64,000 nt of DNA, from positions 1,302,001 through 1,366,000 of the forward strand of contig NZ_QGEG01000002.1 in NCBI RefSeq assembly GCF_003149745.1, written 5' to 3'. The position numbers and the translations under genes are program-made. Positions 1-7,886 of this stretch are shown here, in pieces. The first letter of the stretch is position 1. The number at the start of each line of letters is the position of its first letter. The DNA comes from Flagellimonas aquimarina (lineage in GTDB: Bacteria > Bacteroidota > Bacteroidia > Flavobacteriales > Flavobacteriaceae). The notes under the pieces are model-generated. The model did not search any database, had not been told where the DNA came from, and saw nothing but the letters and a program-made list of their open reading frames with translations.

Positions 1-517
1 TGATGAACTGTATATCACCAAACTGTATTCTATAATACAAGTGCTGTTTCTTAACAAAGATTGAATCCTTTAAAACAGAATTGGAAGTAAAAGTATCGCC
101 TTCGTTCCCAGCTATTTCCTTGCTATTCTCTTTTCTAGCATAATTAAAATTAGAAAGTGCTATTTCAATGGACGTGTATAAATCTTGTTGCTCAAAAGGT
201 TTAACCAAGTATCCATCTGGTTTAACCGTCTTGGCATTCTCAACGGTAGCCCTATCTGAATTGGAAGTCACAAAAATGAACGGAATGTTATATGCGTCCC
301 TAATGTGTTTCCCTAGATCTATACCTGTTTTATCAGAAGCCAAGATAATATCAATAAGCACCAAGTCTACATGGTTATTTTTTAATACCTCAACCGCTTG
401 CTCGTAAACTATTACATTGTCAACAATCTCATACCCGATTTCTTCAAGCATGGATTGCATATCATCTGCAATAATTACATTGTCCTCTACAATTAGTATT
501 TTAATGGGGTGTTCCAA
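1..517 (-). CDS. Response regulator, receiver plus LytTR DNA-binding domain (3' end cut)
   Basis: The reading frame is open to the window edge, so the C-terminus is missing. Residues 1-120 form a CheY-like receiver: the N-terminal KILIVEDN strand, a putative phospho-Asp in VDLVLIDIIL, the switch Thr/Ser in FVTSNSDRA, and the conserved Lys in GYLVKPF. The part after about residue 150 (SIFVKKQHLYYRIQFGDIQF) reads as the beginning of a LytTR DNA-binding domain. The only usable start is TTG at 517, because an in-frame TAA lies just upstream. It lies 33 bases downstream of menA on the same strand, so read-through is possible. No kinase is adjacent; the LytS-like kinase at about 40 kb is a possible but unproven partner. 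Confidence 0.88.
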   Translation of the reverse strand, partial: MEHPIKILIVEDNVIIADDMQSMLEEIGYEIVDNVIVYEQAVEVLKNNHVDLVLIDIILASDKTGIDLGKHIRDAYNIPFIFVTSNSDRATVENAKTVKPDGYLVKPFEQQDLYTSIEIALSNFNYARKENSKEIAGNEGDTFTSNSVLKDSIFVKKQHLYYRIQFGDIQFI

Positions 518-550
518 GTTTCGTAATGTTTAGTGAGTTGTCAATCAAAA

Positions 551-1459
551 TTACAAAAAATTATTAACTGCCATGAAGAATAGCAAGGAGAGCAAAAAAG
601 TGCTCAACGCTAATTTTTTGAGTTCGCCATCAAGCTTTCCTGGTTCTTTTGTAATCGCCACTCTTCGGACATGAATTAAAATTGGTAAAAAAGCCAGCAT
701 ATAAAATGAATGGAGAACGTCTATATTTTCAATCCACGTGTAACTCAAAAGACATAGAAATGCCAACGTGATTAGAAAAAAATGGTAGTGCTTACCATTT
801 TCAAAGCCCATTTTAACGACCAAGGTATTTTTACCGTGTTTTTTATCTGAAGAAATGTCCCTAAGGTTATTCAAGTTTAACACACCTACGCACAACAAAC
901 CAATAGTTATTGCAGGCAGTACAGAAGTCCAGGTCAACGATTTTGTATAAAGAAACATACTCCCCAATACACCAACCAATCCGAAAAACAGGAATACAAA
1001 TACATCTCCTAAACCTTTGTAACCATACGGTGCAGAACCCATTGTGTATCTGATAGCGGCCCAAATGGACAAGATTCCCAGCACAAAAAAGAAAGCGATA
1101 TATAGAAGGTTTCCTTTTCCGAACGCAAAATAAATCAACCCCATTGCTATGAGCATACTAATTGCCGAGGCGGTAATTATGCCTTTTTTAAGTTCAGATT
1201 GTGTTAGTAATCCACTTTGTAGGGCTCTGGCAGGGCCAATTCTATCTTCATCATCAGTTCCCTTAACACCATCCCCGTAATCGTTTGCAAAATTTGAAGT
1301 GACTTGAAAACCTACCGTAGTCAACAATGCCAATACAAAAATGGAAAGCTCAAAAAAATCTTGCTTTCTTGCCAATGCGGTTCCAACAATAATTCCTGAC
1401 AGAGATAATGGAAGTGTTCTTAACCTGGCAGCTTGCAACCAAGCCTTAGCTTTAGCCAA
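551..1459 (-). CDS. menA: 1,4-dihydroxy-2-naphthoate polyprenyltransferase
   Basis: Integral membrane UbiA-superfamily enzyme that joins a polyprenyl chain to 1,4-dihydroxy-2-naphthoate, giving demethylmenaquinone. At 302 residues it has the usual family length and about eight hydrophobic segments. The Asp-rich substrate/Mg site is visible near residues 59-75 (NDYGDGVKGTDDEDRIGPAR), and a second polar motif, NLRDISSDKKHGKNT, lies near residue 200. It follows the SPOR-like gene with a 2-base gap, so the two are probably co-transcribed. It lies three genes away from menD-menF-menI, which supports menA rather than another UbiA prenyltransferase. menB, menC, menE and the final methylase are not in the window. 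Confidence 0.93.
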   Translation of the reverse strand: MAKAKAWLQAARLRTLPLSLSGIIVGTALARKQDFFELSIFVLALLTTVGFQVTSNFANDYGDGVKGTDDEDRIGPARALQSGLLTQSELKKGIITASAISMLIAMGLIYFAFGKGNLLYIAFFFVLGILSIWAAIRYTMGSAPYGYKGLGDVFVFLFFGLVGVLGSMFLYTKSLTWTSVLPAITIGLLCVGVLNLNNLRDISSDKKHGKNTLVVKMGFENGKHYHFFLITLAFLCLLSYTWIENIDVLHSFYMLAFLPILIHVRRVAITKEPGKLDGELKKLALSTFLLSLLFFMAVNNFL

Positions 1460-1461
1460 AA

Positions 1462-2061
1462 CTAATAAGGGTCTTCTATTTTAACTCTTTTCCCATCTTG
1501 GTAAGAAGCAACAAAAGCATCTTTAAAACCCATGTTAACGAGTTGTTTTCTAAATGATTGAGCTTCATCCAATGTTTCAAAGTTTCCTAAAGAATATGCG
1601 TAGAAAGGATTGGTTTTGACAAAAAGAGTATTTGTAAGGGCTTCAGAAGCAAGGGTGACATTATTTTCCACAAATGATTTTACCTGAACCGAGTAAACCT
1701 TTTCCTTATCTAAGAATGCCTTTGCCAAGTAAAATTCCTTAACCAAACTAAGCTCCTCATTCTGTACTTTAAGGTTACCTATTCTTGTTTTTATTGCATC
1801 CAAGCTATCAATGGAAACAAGCAGATTGTTTTGATTTTCAAATGAATTTTTACTGCTAAGTCCAGCAGTAAAAGATGTAATGGCAAGTGTGCCAACAACA
1901 AAAAGCGCAGTAAAGCCGAGCAGTATATTACGATGCAGTCTTACTTTTCGCAAGTCTTTGTTTTTATACTTTATTTGATCCAAAAGTCTTTCGTTAATAA
2001 TCTGGGCCTTATCTAAATCCTTATGCAGGTCCAACAAATCACTTTCTTCAATAAAAGGCAT
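1462..2061 (-). CDS. Single-pass membrane protein with C-terminal SPOR-like domain
   Basis: A 199-residue protein. Residues 1-45 are charged and helical (probably cytoplasmic coiled coil), residues 46-68 form one transmembrane helix (LLGFTALFVVGTLAITSFTAG), and residues 70-120 are again helical. The last 75 residues (YSVQVKSF near 122, YSLGNFETLDEAQSFRKQL, then a short FVASYQDGKRV strand) resemble a SPOR repeat, a fold that binds denuded peptidoglycan. The topology would place SPOR in the periplasm. It lies immediately upstream of menA. The exact role is unknown; cell-envelope or division function is inferred only from the domain-like C-terminus. Confidence 0.75.
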   Translation of the reverse strand: MPFIEESDLLDLHKDLDKAQIINERLLDQIKYKNKDLRKVRLHRNILLGFTALFVVGTLAITSFTAGLSSKNSFENQNNLLVSIDSLDAIKTRIGNLKVQNEELSLVKEFYLAKAFLDKEKVYSVQVKSFVENNVTLASEALTNTLFVKTNPFYAYSLGNFETLDEAQSFRKQLVNMGFKDAFVASYQDGKRVKIEDPY

Positions 2062-2130
2062 ACTAGGAGGGTTATGATTTCTGACTTAATGCTAAAAGCA
2101 TAATTGTCAACGAGTTAATATCTATTTATA

Positions 2131-2138
2131 CAAAAGTA
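2131..2138 (-). promoter_or_regulatory. Candidate -7 box (TACTTTTG) for the SPOR-menA unit
   Basis: The minus strand reads TACTTTTG here, matching the Bacteroidota -7 consensus TAnnTTTG, about 70 bases upstream of the SPOR-like gene. No TTG was found at the ideal distance, so the assignment rests on the one box alone. Confidence 0.35.
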
Positions 2139-2225
2139 AAATTTTTGATCCAAGAAAAAAACTTAACAGTACCAATTTAATTTATTTTGAATCAACAATT
2201 TCGTAATGCATTTATTAATAAGTAG

Positions 2226-3056
2226 TTATACAAGATAAATACCATCATCTGCAATGGTGATTTTTCTTTCCTTGTACAATGTGCCTATTGCTTTTTTAAA
2301 CGATTTTTTACTAATGTGCAATGTATTTTTGATTTTGTCAGGTTCAGATTTATCATGTAAAGGCAAAAAACCATTGCTTTCCTTTAACTTTTCAAAAATG
2401 AATTTTGCAGTTGGTTCCAGCATTTTAGAACCCGTCTGTTGCAAAGAAACATCCACTTTGTTGTCTGGCCTTACCGTTTTTATGTACCCTTTAAGTCTAT
2501 CCCCAATGGCCATTGGTTTAAAAATATCGCTTTCAAATATTAGCCCCTTGTATTTGTCCTCTATGATAACTTCATAACCCAAAGGTGTTTTTCTGCTCAC
2601 CATTATTTCAACTTCACTGTTCACTTCTAAATCAAAACCTTCATTGGACAAAAACTTGTTTAATCTACTAGAACCTGTTAGCCTAAAGGTTTCTTCATCT
2701 AAATAACAATGGACAACATATTTTTTCCCTTCTTCCATATCAATTCCTTGCTCCCTAAAAGGAACAAGCAAATGCTTCTCTAAACCCCAATCCATAAAAG
2801 CACCATAAGCACCTACTTCAACAACTTTAAGAAAAGCAAATCCATTTCTTTTCACAAAAGGCTTAAGTGTTGTAGCTATAGGGCGTTCGCCATTGTCTAG
2901 GTAACAAAAAACCTCTAAATCACCATCAATTTCAAAATCATCTGGAACATATTTGTTAGGTAGGAGTACTTCTGTTCCCTCATCATCTCCTAAAAACAAA
3001 CCAATGCTTGTGCTCCTTAACACTTTTAGAGTGTTGTAATTTCCCAATTCTATCAT
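2226..3056 (-). CDS. cvfB: S1-like RNA-binding protein of the CvfB family
   Basis: 276 residues, the usual length for CvfB/YitL proteins. These contain consecutive S1-type OB folds and a C-terminal winged helix. The N-terminus IELGNYNTLKVLRSTSIGLF, the repeat AFLKVVEVGAYGAFMDWGLE near residue 75 and the S1 segment GYIKTVRPDNKVDVSLQ near 190 all fit. The final 60 residues (LPLHDKSEPDKIKNTLHISK, then KKAIGTLYKERKI) fit the winged helix. In Staphylococcus the family affects virulence-gene expression; its role here is inferred to be RNA binding. The unit is isolated: a terminator separates it from the upstream DUF2853 gene, and its own -7 box lies 4 bases before the ATG. Confidence 0.88.
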   Translation of the reverse strand: MIELGNYNTLKVLRSTSIGLFLGDDEGTEVLLPNKYVPDDFEIDGDLEVFCYLDNGERPIATTLKPFVKRNGFAFLKVVEVGAYGAFMDWGLEKHLLVPFREQGIDMEEGKKYVVHCYLDEETFRLTGSSRLNKFLSNEGFDLEVNSEVEIMVSRKTPLGYEVIIEDKYKGLIFESDIFKPMAIGDRLKGYIKTVRPDNKVDVSLQQTGSKMLEPTAKFIFEKLKESNGFLPLHDKSEPDKIKNTLHISKKSFKKAIGTLYKERKITIADDGIYLV

Positions 3057-3060
3057 AGGA

Positions 3061-3068
3061 CAAAGGTA
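3061..3068 (-). promoter_or_regulatory. Candidate -7 box (TACCTTTG) directly before cvfB
   Basis: The minus strand reads TACCTTTG, then TCCT, then the ATG of cvfB. If this is a real TAnnTTTG element, transcription would start at or next to the start codon, giving a leaderless mRNA. A -33 TTTG at the ideal distance is not present. Confidence 0.45.
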
Positions 3069-3083
3069 GATTGAAATATGGGT

Positions 3084-3111
3084 ATAAAAAAAGCCGCTTT
3101 GCAGCAGCTTT
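3084..3111 (-). terminator. Rho-independent terminator after the DUF2853 gene
   Basis: On the minus strand an 8-bp stem (AAAGCTGC / GCGGCTTT, one G-U pair) with loop TGCAAA is followed by a run of T. It lies 20 bases downstream of the DUF2853 stop and upstream of cvfB, so it separates the two units. Confidence 0.75.
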
Positions 3112-3131
3112 CTTTACATAACAGTTTTATG

Positions 3132-3473
3132 CTAATTATAAATAGATTCTTTTCCAAAATGCTTGGCCAACATATAATAAATAACCGCACGATGCTTGTT
3201 CTTGTCCGATCTTCCATACTTATCAATAACGCTATTGATAGCATCCATTAAATCAGAACTATCTGCGAGCCCCAATTTCTTTATCAAGAAGTTGTTTTTT
3301 ACAGTTTGTAATTCCTTATCATCTGATCCAGAAACTTTTGAAGCATCCAAATTGTAGATAGCCGGTCCTAGCCCTATAGCAACTTTGGTCAACAAATCCA
3401 TATTTGGCGTTTCACCAAACTTGTCTTTAATGTCCGCGGCATACTTAACAATTAAATCATCTCTTTTACTCAT
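3132..3473 (-). CDS. DUF2853 family protein
   Basis: A small, soluble, helical protein of 113 residues with no signal peptide or membrane segment. The N-terminal MSKRDDLIVKYAADIKDKFG, the central GLGPAIYNLDASKVSGSD and the C-terminal KNKHRAVIYYMLAKHFGKES match my recollection of the DUF2853 family, common in Bacteroidota and Proteobacteria and of unknown function. It is followed by a clear terminator. It is about 40 bases downstream of menD on the same strand, so it may be transcribed from the men genes. No catalytic motif is apparent. Confidence 0.85.
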   Translation of the reverse strand: MSKRDDLIVKYAADIKDKFGETPNMDLLTKVAIGLGPAIYNLDASKVSGSDDKELQTVKNNFLIKKLGLADSSDLMDAINSVIDKYGRSDKNKHRAVIYYMLAKHFGKESIYN

Positions 3474-3513
3474 GGTAGTTAGTGTTCTTAAAGATTAAAA
3501 TATTACTTAGGTT

Positions 3514-5253
3514 CTAAGATATAAAATCGAAGTAACTAAGCAAAATTTTGTTGTTCTCTAACCGTGGGGTAAACACTTCTAAAATTTTGGGTGTTTCCGA
3601 AGCATCATAGAAGTCTTTCAAAACAGTGTCCAATTGTTTTTCATCCTCAACTTTTTCATATTTGAACCCGTGCATTTTAGCTAAATCACATGCCGTTTGT
3701 TGATGGGTGGTTTCAAAAAAAGCAGAAAATTCATCCGTATCTTCTTGCCCTGGCAAAATTCTAAAAATACCTCCGCCAGAATTATTGACGAGTATTATCC
3801 TAAAATCTGATCTTTTGTAATTGTTCCAAAGACCATTACAATCGTAAAAAAAACTAAGGTCACCTGTAATCAATACCGTTGGTGAGTTTTCATGGATAGA
3901 AGCTCCAATTGCAGTTGAAGTACTGCCATCAATACCGCTAGCACCTCTATTGCAAAAGACTCTTAATGATTGATCCATGGGGAACAATTGACTGTACCTA
4001 ATAGTGGAACTGTTTGCCAAATGGACTTGATAGCCTTTTGGTATGTGCTTCTGTATCTGGCTGAACGCCATAAAGTCTGAAAAAATAATTTCTGACAAAT
4101 ATGTTTCCCTCTTACTTTCATAGCCATCCCTTACCCTACTCCAATATGAGTTGTAATTACTTTCGACTATCTGTTTTGAAGTTATTATCGATTTAAAGAA
4201 AAACGTAGGGGAAACTTTGATATGTTTTGAAAGGCAAAAAAAGGTGTCGAATGCCCTTTTCTCATTAACATGCCAATGCGTTTTAGGTTTATACTTTCTT
4301 AAAAAGGCCTTTATTTTTTTTGAAACGATCAATCCGCCAAATGTGACCAGTAAATCAGGTCTAAGCGCTTCAAAAAACTCTTCTCGTCTATCCGACTTCT
4401 CTATAGGTGCAATGATACTATCGATACTCGGAAAGAAATTTGGATGATGAACATTGGAGGTCGTTTCAGTAAATACCAAAACGGAGTCATCATCTGCCAA
4501 CATTTCCAAAACTTCATTATCAATTGAGTTGGGCTGATTTACCCCTACCAAAACCATTTTACGTTTACTAGAACTCCAAATGGATATCAATTCCTCCAAA
4601 TTTTGGATTTCTTGACTGTTTCTGGCGGAGACCTTGGTGTTTTGAATATTTATACCAGCTTCCCCAGAAAGTCCATACAATGGTTCCTCAAAAGGTATGT
4701 TGATATGCACTGGTGTCTTTTCCAAAATTACTTTTTCCAATGCGGATGCTAGCTCAACTTCATTGTATTTCTGAATTTCTTCTTGGGTTTCTCTAGGACC
4801 CACTTCATTTAAAGACAAATATGTCTCGGTGGCATGACTGGCATCTTGTTTCAAATTGGCCGAATACCCAATATGATTCTCAAAAACATTCTTTTGGCGA
4901 ATGGTCTGTCCATCTCCAATATCAATTTTATAATCAGGCCTATCAGCAGAAATGGCAATCAACGGAATATCACTATAAAATGCCTCCACTACCGCAGGGT
5001 AATAGTTCAAAAGAGCACTCCCAGATGTGCAAACCAAAGCTACCGGCTCTTGCAACTGCTGGGCCATTCCTAAAGCAAAGAACCCGGCGCACCTTTCATC
5101 CACAATGCTAAAACAATTAAAAAAAGAGTTTTTGGTGAAGCTCAATGTTAATGGAGCATTTCTAGATCCAGGAGAAATAACAATATTTTTGATTCCCCAA
5201 GATTTAAAGTAAAGAACAAGAGTCTGTGCCGAGGGAATATTTGAATACATCAT
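3514..5253 (-). CDS. menD: 2-succinyl-5-enolpyruvyl-6-hydroxy-3-cyclohexene-1-carboxylate synthase
   Basis: Thiamine-diphosphate enzyme that joins isochorismate to the succinyl semialdehyde unit from 2-oxoglutarate, the second step of classical menaquinone synthesis. Near the N-terminus NIVISPGSRNAPLTLSF and EERCAGFFALGMA-like sequence (here DERCAGFFALGMAQ) carry the conserved catalytic surface. Near residue 435 RGASGIDGSTSTAIGAS, followed by GDLSFFYDCNGLWNN and NNSGGGIFRILPG, form the ThDP/Mg site. Length about 580 residues, typical. A TTG at 5262 could extend the frame, but two ATG codons at 5253 and 5250 precede the conserved MYSNIPSAQ start and are preferred. menF lies just upstream in transcription order. 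Confidence 0.93.
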   Translation of the reverse strand: MMYSNIPSAQTLVLYFKSWGIKNIVISPGSRNAPLTLSFTKNSFFNCFSIVDERCAGFFALGMAQQLQEPVALVCTSGSALLNYYPAVVEAFYSDIPLIAISADRPDYKIDIGDGQTIRQKNVFENHIGYSANLKQDASHATETYLSLNEVGPRETQEEIQKYNEVELASALEKVILEKTPVHINIPFEEPLYGLSGEAGINIQNTKVSARNSQEIQNLEELISIWSSSKRKMVLVGVNQPNSIDNEVLEMLADDDSVLVFTETTSNVHHPNFFPSIDSIIAPIEKSDRREEFFEALRPDLLVTFGGLIVSKKIKAFLRKYKPKTHWHVNEKRAFDTFFCLSKHIKVSPTFFFKSIITSKQIVESNYNSYWSRVRDGYESKRETYLSEIIFSDFMAFSQIQKHIPKGYQVHLANSSTIRYSQLFPMDQSLRVFCNRGASGIDGSTSTAIGASIHENSPTVLITGDLSFFYDCNGLWNNYKRSDFRIILVNNSGGGIFRILPGQEDTDEFSAFFETTHQQTACDLAKMHGFKYEKVEDEKQLDTVLKDFYDASETPKILEVFTPRLENNKILLSYFDFIS

Positions 5254-5308
5254 TGGTAACAAAAATACATCTCAAAAAGATATTCGCCTAAAATTCCATA
5301 CCATGAAA

Positions 5309-6370
5309 TTAGATGATGTTCAACATGGTCTTACTTTTGTTCTGTGTCTCAGACCATTCACGTTCTGGATTGGATGCCGAAGTAATACCTCCTCCAACAA
5401 AAATAGAGGCATTTTGATCACTGATTTCCATGCATCTTAAATTAACAAAGAGATTCATCTCTCTTTCTTTATTAAGGTTGAGTTCCCCTAAGAACCCAGT
5501 GTAATACGTACGTTTATAACTTTCGTTTTGCACAATAAAAGCCTTAGCCGCTGAAGTTGGAATTCCGCAAACCGCAGGTGTTGGGTGCAAAGAGGTTATG
5601 ATATCCTTTATCTGTGCGGTTGCAGATAATTTTCCTTTAATATCGGATTTTAGATGCCATAGGTCGCCCGCTACAATAGATTCGGCCTTGCCCATATTAA
5701 ATTCTTCCAAACTGTGCACAAGTTTTTCCTTTATATAGTCCGAAACCATTTTTTGTTCTTCGATTTCCTTGCTTCCCCAATTTGGTGAGGAATTCTCTTT
5801 TATCGGAAGTGTGGCTGCCAAAGACATTGTCTCCAGTTCTCCGCCAGCAATACGAACCAAAGTCTCAGGGGTTGCGCCACACCAAATACCCACCTTTGGA
5901 TGGAAAAACAAATAACAGAAAGCATTTGGGTAGTTACTTAAGAGGCTAATAAAAATTTCTTTTGGACTTCTGGAAAGTTTTACCGCTATCTTTCGGGATA
6001 AGACGACCTTCGTTAATGCTCCGCTACCAATTTTGTTTATCCCTTTTTCAACTAACTTTAAGTGATTGTACTTGCCTGAATCATTGGTAAATGTTTTAAT
6101 ATCATCCGTTGTTCCTTCTTTTTCAAAAAAAACCTCCAACACCTCATCTGCATGTATTAAAACGGCATTATCATTTAAATCGAAAGGGGCAAAAACGAAT
6201 CCTTTATCTTCAAAGTCGGTGGTAATATTCAATTCGTCATTAGACTGAAAAACACCAAACACCTTGCTCTCCAAAGGTTTTCGGTAAATTGAAAAAGGAT
6301 AATCGTTTTCAAGACAGCTATCAACCTTTTCTAGAAGTTTATGAAAATCTTTATTTTTTTGGTAAGGCAA
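5309..6370 (-). CDS. menF: Isochorismate synthase (chorismate-binding enzyme)
   Basis: 353 residues of the chorismate-utilising family; the product feeds MenD, encoded 55 bases downstream. Conserved C-terminal motifs are present: WGATPE-type (here IWCGATPETLVRI) near residue 165, HPTPAVCGIP near 265, ERTYYTGFLGE-type (here KRTYYTGFLGEL), and FVGGGITSASNPEREW near 325. The start is TTG at 6370, since a TGA lies in frame just before it and no ATG is near. The gene overlaps the end of menI by 20 bases, suggesting translational coupling. An anthranilate or aminodeoxychorismate synthase is less likely given the men neighbours. Confidence 0.9.
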   Translation of the reverse strand: MPYQKNKDFHKLLEKVDSCLENDYPFSIYRKPLESKVFGVFQSNDELNITTDFEDKGFVFAPFDLNDNAVLIHADEVLEVFFEKEGTTDDIKTFTNDSGKYNHLKLVEKGINKIGSGALTKVVLSRKIAVKLSRSPKEIFISLLSNYPNAFCYLFFHPKVGIWCGATPETLVRIAGGELETMSLAATLPIKENSSPNWGSKEIEEQKMVSDYIKEKLVHSLEEFNMGKAESIVAGDLWHLKSDIKGKLSATAQIKDIITSLHPTPAVCGIPTSAAKAFIVQNESYKRTYYTGFLGELNLNKEREMNLFVNLRCMEISDQNASIFVGGGITSASNPEREWSETQNKSKTMLNII

Positions 6371-6773
6371 TTGTTGTCATTTTACAGTTGGAAATCAACT
6401 CACCTTCTTCATTGGTAATTTTTATCTCCCAAAGTTGAGTAGTCCTCCCTTTGTGAAGAATGGTCGCTTTTGCATAAACAAAACCTTCTCGTATTCCTTT
6501 TACATGATTGGCCGCAATCTCTATGCCTCTTACGTAAAACTCCTGTCCATCCAAAAAAATATAAGAAGCAGCACTGGCAACACTTTCTGCAAGTGCTACA
6601 GATGCACCTCCATGCAGCACGCCGTCTGGTTGATGAACTTTGGGGGTGACCGGCATTCTTGCAATCAAAAAATTCTCACCTACATCCACATAAGTAATAT
6701 CAAGGGTTTCCATCAATGTACCCTTGCAAATACCATTACAAACGGATAGAATTTTCTCTTTATGTTCGTTCAT
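6351..6773 (-). CDS. menI: Hotdog-fold 1,4-dihydroxy-2-naphthoyl-CoA hydrolase
   Basis: 140 residues. The segment GVLHGGASVALAESVASAAS (about 56-75) with the catalytic Glu of the 4HBT-II hotdog family, followed by IEIAANHVKGIREGFVYA, closely resembles E. coli YdiI/MenI. That enzyme frees 1,4-dihydroxy-2-naphthoate from CoA before MenA acts. First gene of the menI-menF-menD run, with a 20-base overlap into menF. A general PaaI-type thioesterase is the alternative; sequence likeness and context make MenI the better call. The ATG at 6773 is the only good start; a 74-base divergent gap separates it from the esterase gene. Confidence 0.85.
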   Translation of the reverse strand: MNEHKEKILSVCNGICKGTLMETLDITYVDVGENFLIARMPVTPKVHQPDGVLHGGASVALAESVASAASYIFLDGQEFYVRGIEIAANHVKGIREGFVYAKATILHKGRTTQLWEIKITNEEGELISNCKMTTIALPKK

Positions 6774-6847
6774 CCTTGTATTTTTTGTAAAATTACGGAA
6801 AGCTATCTCAATAATGTATTTAAGTTAATCCTGACGGAATAGATTTA

Positions 6848-7483
6848 ATGGAAAAGACCGTATCATACTCAACAAAAAACACCTATGTAACCCACAATAC
6901 TTTGACCTCCAAAACAAAAAATGTTTGGTTTGTATTTCATGGGATTGGTTACTTAAGTAAGTTCTTCATAAAGTATTTTCAAGATTTAGATCCTGATGAG
7001 AATTACATCATTGCTCCCCAAGCTCCATCTAAATACTATTTAAAAAATGAGTACAAATATGTTGGAGCAAGTTGGTTAACCAAGGAAAATACTTTGGAAG
7101 AAACTGGAAATATCATAAATTACCTTGATGCCGTTTTTGATGCTGAGCAAATACTCCCAGAACATAATCTTATCTTATTTGGGTTTTCTCAAGGAGTATC
7201 TATTGCCACACGTTGGGCAGCCAAAAGAAAAATCAAATTCCAAAATCTTGTTCTTTATGCCGGAGGAATACCAAATGAACTAAAAAGAGAAGATTTTGAT
7301 TATTTGGATTGGAATTTATCCAAAGTAAAAATAGTATTCGGCAATAAAGACGAATACATGAATAGGGAGCGATTAAACATGGAGAAAACTAAAATAACCG
7401 ACCTATTTAGAGAAAATGCCAAAATCATCAGTTTTGAGGGCGGACATGAAATGAAACCAGAAATCATTAAAACTTTAATTTAA
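6848..7483 (+). CDS. Alpha/beta-hydrolase, phospholipase/carboxylesterase type
   Basis: 211 residues, cytoplasmic. The nucleophile elbow GFSQGVS lies near residue 118, after the strand NLILFGF. The likely acid is in VFGNKDEYM and the catalytic His in FEGGHEMKPE near the end. An oxyanion-type FVFHGIGY (here WFVFHGIGYLSKFF) lies near residue 30. This arrangement is that of short esterases of the YpfH/LypA group. It is followed after 4 bases by a VOC-fold gene and the two may share a transcript. The substrate cannot be told. Confidence 0.85.
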   Translation: MEKTVSYSTKNTYVTHNTLTSKTKNVWFVFHGIGYLSKFFIKYFQDLDPDENYIIAPQAPSKYYLKNEYKYVGASWLTKENTLEETGNIINYLDAVFDAEQILPEHNLILFGFSQGVSIATRWAAKRKIKFQNLVLYAGGIPNELKREDFDYLDWNLSKVKIVFGNKDEYMNRERLNMEKTKITDLFRENAKIISFEGGHEMKPEIIKTLI

Positions 7484-7487
7484 CTGT

Positions 7488-7886
7488 GTGGGAGATATAA
7501 AAAGACATTTGGCAAACGTTACCCTTGTTGTAAGAGATTATGACGAGGCCATCGATTTCTATACAAAAAAGTTGGACTTTGAACTTATTGAAGATATTGA
7601 TCTTGGAGAAGAAAAAAGATGGGTCCTAGTTGCTCCTAATAATGGTCAATGCAATATTTTACTGGGAAAAGCCGTAGGTGATGAACAAAAAGCCGCCATA
7701 GGGAACCAGACTGGAGGCAGGGTGTTCCTTTTTTTGCATACCAGTGATTTTTGGGGAGATTACAATCTAATGAAAGAAAAAGGCATAAACTTTAAAGAAA
7801 AACCTAGAGAAGAAAATTACGGGACTGTGGTGGTGTTTGAAGATCTTTATGGAAATCTATGGGATTTGTTACAACTAACTAGTTAG
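7488..7886 (+). CDS. VOC-superfamily (glyoxalase/dioxygenase-like) protein
   Basis: 132 residues with a complete VOC fold: ANVTLVVRDYDEAIDFYTKK at the N-terminus, then LGEEKRWVLVAP, and the second half GTVVVFEDLYGNLWDLLQ. The start is GTG, 4 bases after the esterase stop. The first metal-ligand position usually held by His is Asn-Val-Thr here (ANVTLVV), while Glu is replaced by Asp in NLWDLLQ, so metal binding is uncertain. Its last 8 bases overlap the end of the convergent gene at 7879-8808. Function unknown beyond the fold. Confidence 0.85.
   Translation: MGDIKRHLANVTLVVRDYDEAIDFYTKKLDFELIEDIDLGEEKRWVLVAPNNGQCNILLGKAVGDEQKAAIGNQTGGRVFLFLHTSDFWGDYNLMKEKGINFKEKPREENYGTVVVFEDLYGNLWDLLQLTS

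Noticed and set aside
4821..5111. Open frames on the plus strand inside menD
   Set aside because: They are antisense to a fully conserved enzyme and show no protein-like composition or known motif.
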